DNA from: Deltaproteobacteria bacterium
Lineage (GTDB): Bacteria; Desulfobacterota; Desulfobacteria; Desulfobacterales; JAUVGT01
Direction: 5' to 3'
Assembly: GCA_030593645.1 (NCBI GenBank)
Contig: JAUVGT010000240.1
Location: 1 to 7,577 of the forward strand
DNA length: 7,577 nt
Shown here: positions 7,201 to 7,577 of the stretch, one piece after another
Position numbering within the stretch: the first letter of the stretch is position 1
How the letters are laid out: each line of letters begins with the position of its first letter
Notes under the pieces: model-generated
Told to the model about the DNA's origin: nothing
Database searches by the model: none
What the model saw: only the letters and a program-made list of their open reading frames with translations
Translations under genes and position numbers: made by a program

Positions 7201-7577
7201 TCCTGGATATCTATTCCATTGTTCTGGACCTCAAGGAAAAAATTGCCTTCGCCAAACATCTCCTGGTACCTGAGGGCGGTCTCATCAGCCTTATCCATTC
7301 TATTTTCTTTGATATGCATCGGAATTTCCCCGTGCAGGCAGGCGGTAAGCGCGATAAGGCCTTTACAGTTCTCTTTTAAAAGTGTCTTATCAATCCTGGG
7401 TTTATAATAAAACCCCTTGAGCTGGGCAACAGAGGCCAGCCGGCAGAGGTTTCTGTATCCTTCCTGATTCTCGGCAAGCAGAATAAGATGAGAAAGTCCT
7501 TTACTGTCCTGGGAGGTTTTGTCGGTAAGGCGGCGCGGTGCAATATAACATTCACAGCCGATGATCGGTTTTATTCC
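4230..7577 (-). CDS. dnaE: DNA polymerase III alpha subunit (replicative polymerase), 5' end beyond the window
   Basis: This is the catalytic subunit of the replicative DNA polymerase, copying the chromosome with the beta clamp and clamp loader. The frame stays open from 4230 to the right edge, giving 1115 visible residues. The first visible residues, GIKPIIGCECYIAP, are typical of the PHP domain roughly 60-75 residues into DnaE, so the Met at 7319 is internal. In visible-fragment numbering, PHP runs to about 220 (Glu9, His30, and D-x-H at 148-150). The palm follows with GRGSAAGSLVAYSLG (307-321), PDIDVDF (346-352, catalytic Asp347 and Asp349) and KFDFLGL (Asp501). Fingers and associated motifs include GGYGFNKSHSAAYA (689-702). 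The internal clamp-binding pentamer QMSLF is at 855-859, an OB fold spans about 925-1002, and a small C-terminal domain ends in a Gly/Lys/Asn-rich tail. The length fits DnaE1, not the shorter DnaE2. It is the promoter-proximal visible gene, and its last bases overlap the manC start (ATGGATAA), suggesting coupled translation. Confidence 0.97.
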   Translation of the reverse strand, partial: GIKPIIGCECYIAPRRLTDKTSQDSKGLSHLILLAENQEGYRNLCRLASVAQLKGFYYKPRIDKTLLKENCKGLIALTACLHGEIPMHIKENRMDKADETALRYQEMFGEGNFFLEVQNNGIDIQDKVNETLLDMSRRLSIPLIASNDCHYLDKDDVKAHDVLLCIQTGKTVNEPGRLKFSTDQLYFKSRQEMYASFKDYPGALQNTVDIAERCSIEFDFKTYHFPRFDAPKGQTQADLFKEKTRKGFERIFNRIQKNNPKVDQKVYHERLEYEISVINDMGFPGYFLIVADFINYAKEHNVPVGPGRGSAAGSLVAYSLGITDLDPIKYGLIFERFLNPARKSMPDIDVDFCINGREEVYNYVVGKYGGGEYVAQIITFGKLKTRAVIRDVGRALDIPLQEVDAIAKMVPDVLNISLDGALAEEPRLADLVNQKPAIANLISICRVLEGLPRHASTHAAGVVIADKPLVDYLPLYKGKKGEVVTQFDMKIVEKIGLVKFDFLGLRNLTVIDSALNLIKKQGKVPLDLGDLDMDDADTYRLLSAGDTTGVFQLESSGMKDLLVRLKPECFDDIIALVALYRPGPMESGMIDDYVDRKHGRKKVEYLVPQLESVLKETYGVIVYQEQVMKIGSVLANYSMAEADDLRKAMGKKIVEILERHRERFINGATDNGIPADKAKMIFALIEKFGGYGFNKSHSAAYALIAYQTAYLKAHYPVEFMASLLTSEMNSTDGVVKYISECRSHGIEVLPPDILESEKVFEVSGSKIRFGLVAVKNVGEAAIESIIEARKEYKCISLFDFCEHVDLKKVNKRVIESLIKCGAFSFTGARRSQMLAALEDAIDYGQRVQKEKNDPQMSLFDLGENKQMINPPVMPDIQEWDEKQLLTFEKESLGFYISGHPLNRFEDVLNKFTNTNADSILEVQDGSTVRIGGIVTSTKVIKTKRGDLMAFATIEDMQGSVETVIFSSVYASVNDQLFEDNPVLVQGRLQRDEKSAKILAETLIPMNKAEETWTASIHVVLEMDRLEKQSLVELKDILKRFPGQCRAYLHLKESEKTETVIELPDSYKLSAGTLLTNEVNRYLGYKAVETTCMPAIPAPGNNSYKGNGKKGYMNHG

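Noticed and set aside
7317..7319. ATG at 7319 as the start of dnaE
   Set aside because: The frame continues open upstream to 7577, and those 86 codons encode clear PHP-domain sequence (for example GLIALTACLHGEIP), so this Met is internal.
6774..7407. Plus-strand open frames opposite the dnaE PHP region
   Set aside because: They mirror a conserved coding region and lack ribosome sites or family features.

Overview
The window looks like chromosomal DNA of a Gram-negative bacterium, most likely a deltaproteobacterium in the broad sense (Desulfobacterota). The reasons are the style of the DnaE and nucleotide-sugar proteins, base composition in the mid-40s % GC by eye, and an intergenic palindromic repeat with CGTAAAAAGTCC ends that I associate from memory with that group. 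The assignment is an inference and was not checked against any database.

Right part (about 1687 to the right edge, all minus strand). Three genes read leftward in the order dnaE, manC, and a DegT/DnrJ/EryC1/StrS sugar aminotransferase. dnaE (replicative DNA polymerase III alpha subunit) runs off the right edge; 1115 residues are visible and only the first part of its PHP domain is missing. Its last codons overlap the manC start by 8 bases (ATGGATAA), so the two are probably translationally coupled. manC makes GDP-mannose from mannose-1-phosphate. Its C-terminal cupin (isomerase) domain has lost nearly all the usual metal-binding motif. The aminotransferase follows after 58 bases and probably aminates a keto-sugar nucleotide for a surface polysaccharide. 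So a replication gene sits at the head of a small surface-sugar operon.

Middle-left (531-1679, plus strand). One gene converges on the aminotransferase with only 7 bases between the two stop codons. It encodes an exported protein whose C-terminal half resembles the MltA/3D double-psi barrel of lytic transglycosylases, with three aspartates in the expected order. There is no terminator between the convergent genes. The only terminator-like hairpin with a T-run on the plus strand lies at 2849-2882, beyond the aminotransferase gene, so read-through would produce antisense RNA to that gene.

Left end (1-530, no large gene). This stretch holds a good sigma-70-type promoter pointing left out of the window (100-128, minus) and a strand-specific RNA hairpin just downstream of it. 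It also holds a short open frame with a strong ribosome site (253-387), cut into by a 150-160 bp inverted-repeat, MITE-like element (344-504). The element ends about 27 bases before the MltA/3D-like gene, which has no recognisable ribosome site of its own.

No RNA genes, CRISPR arrays, transposase genes or phage genes were seen. I found no clear new multi-gene system. The most unusual points are the degenerate isomerase domain of ManC, the dnaE-manC overlap, the divergent MltA/3D protein, and the palindromic element with its disrupted short frame.
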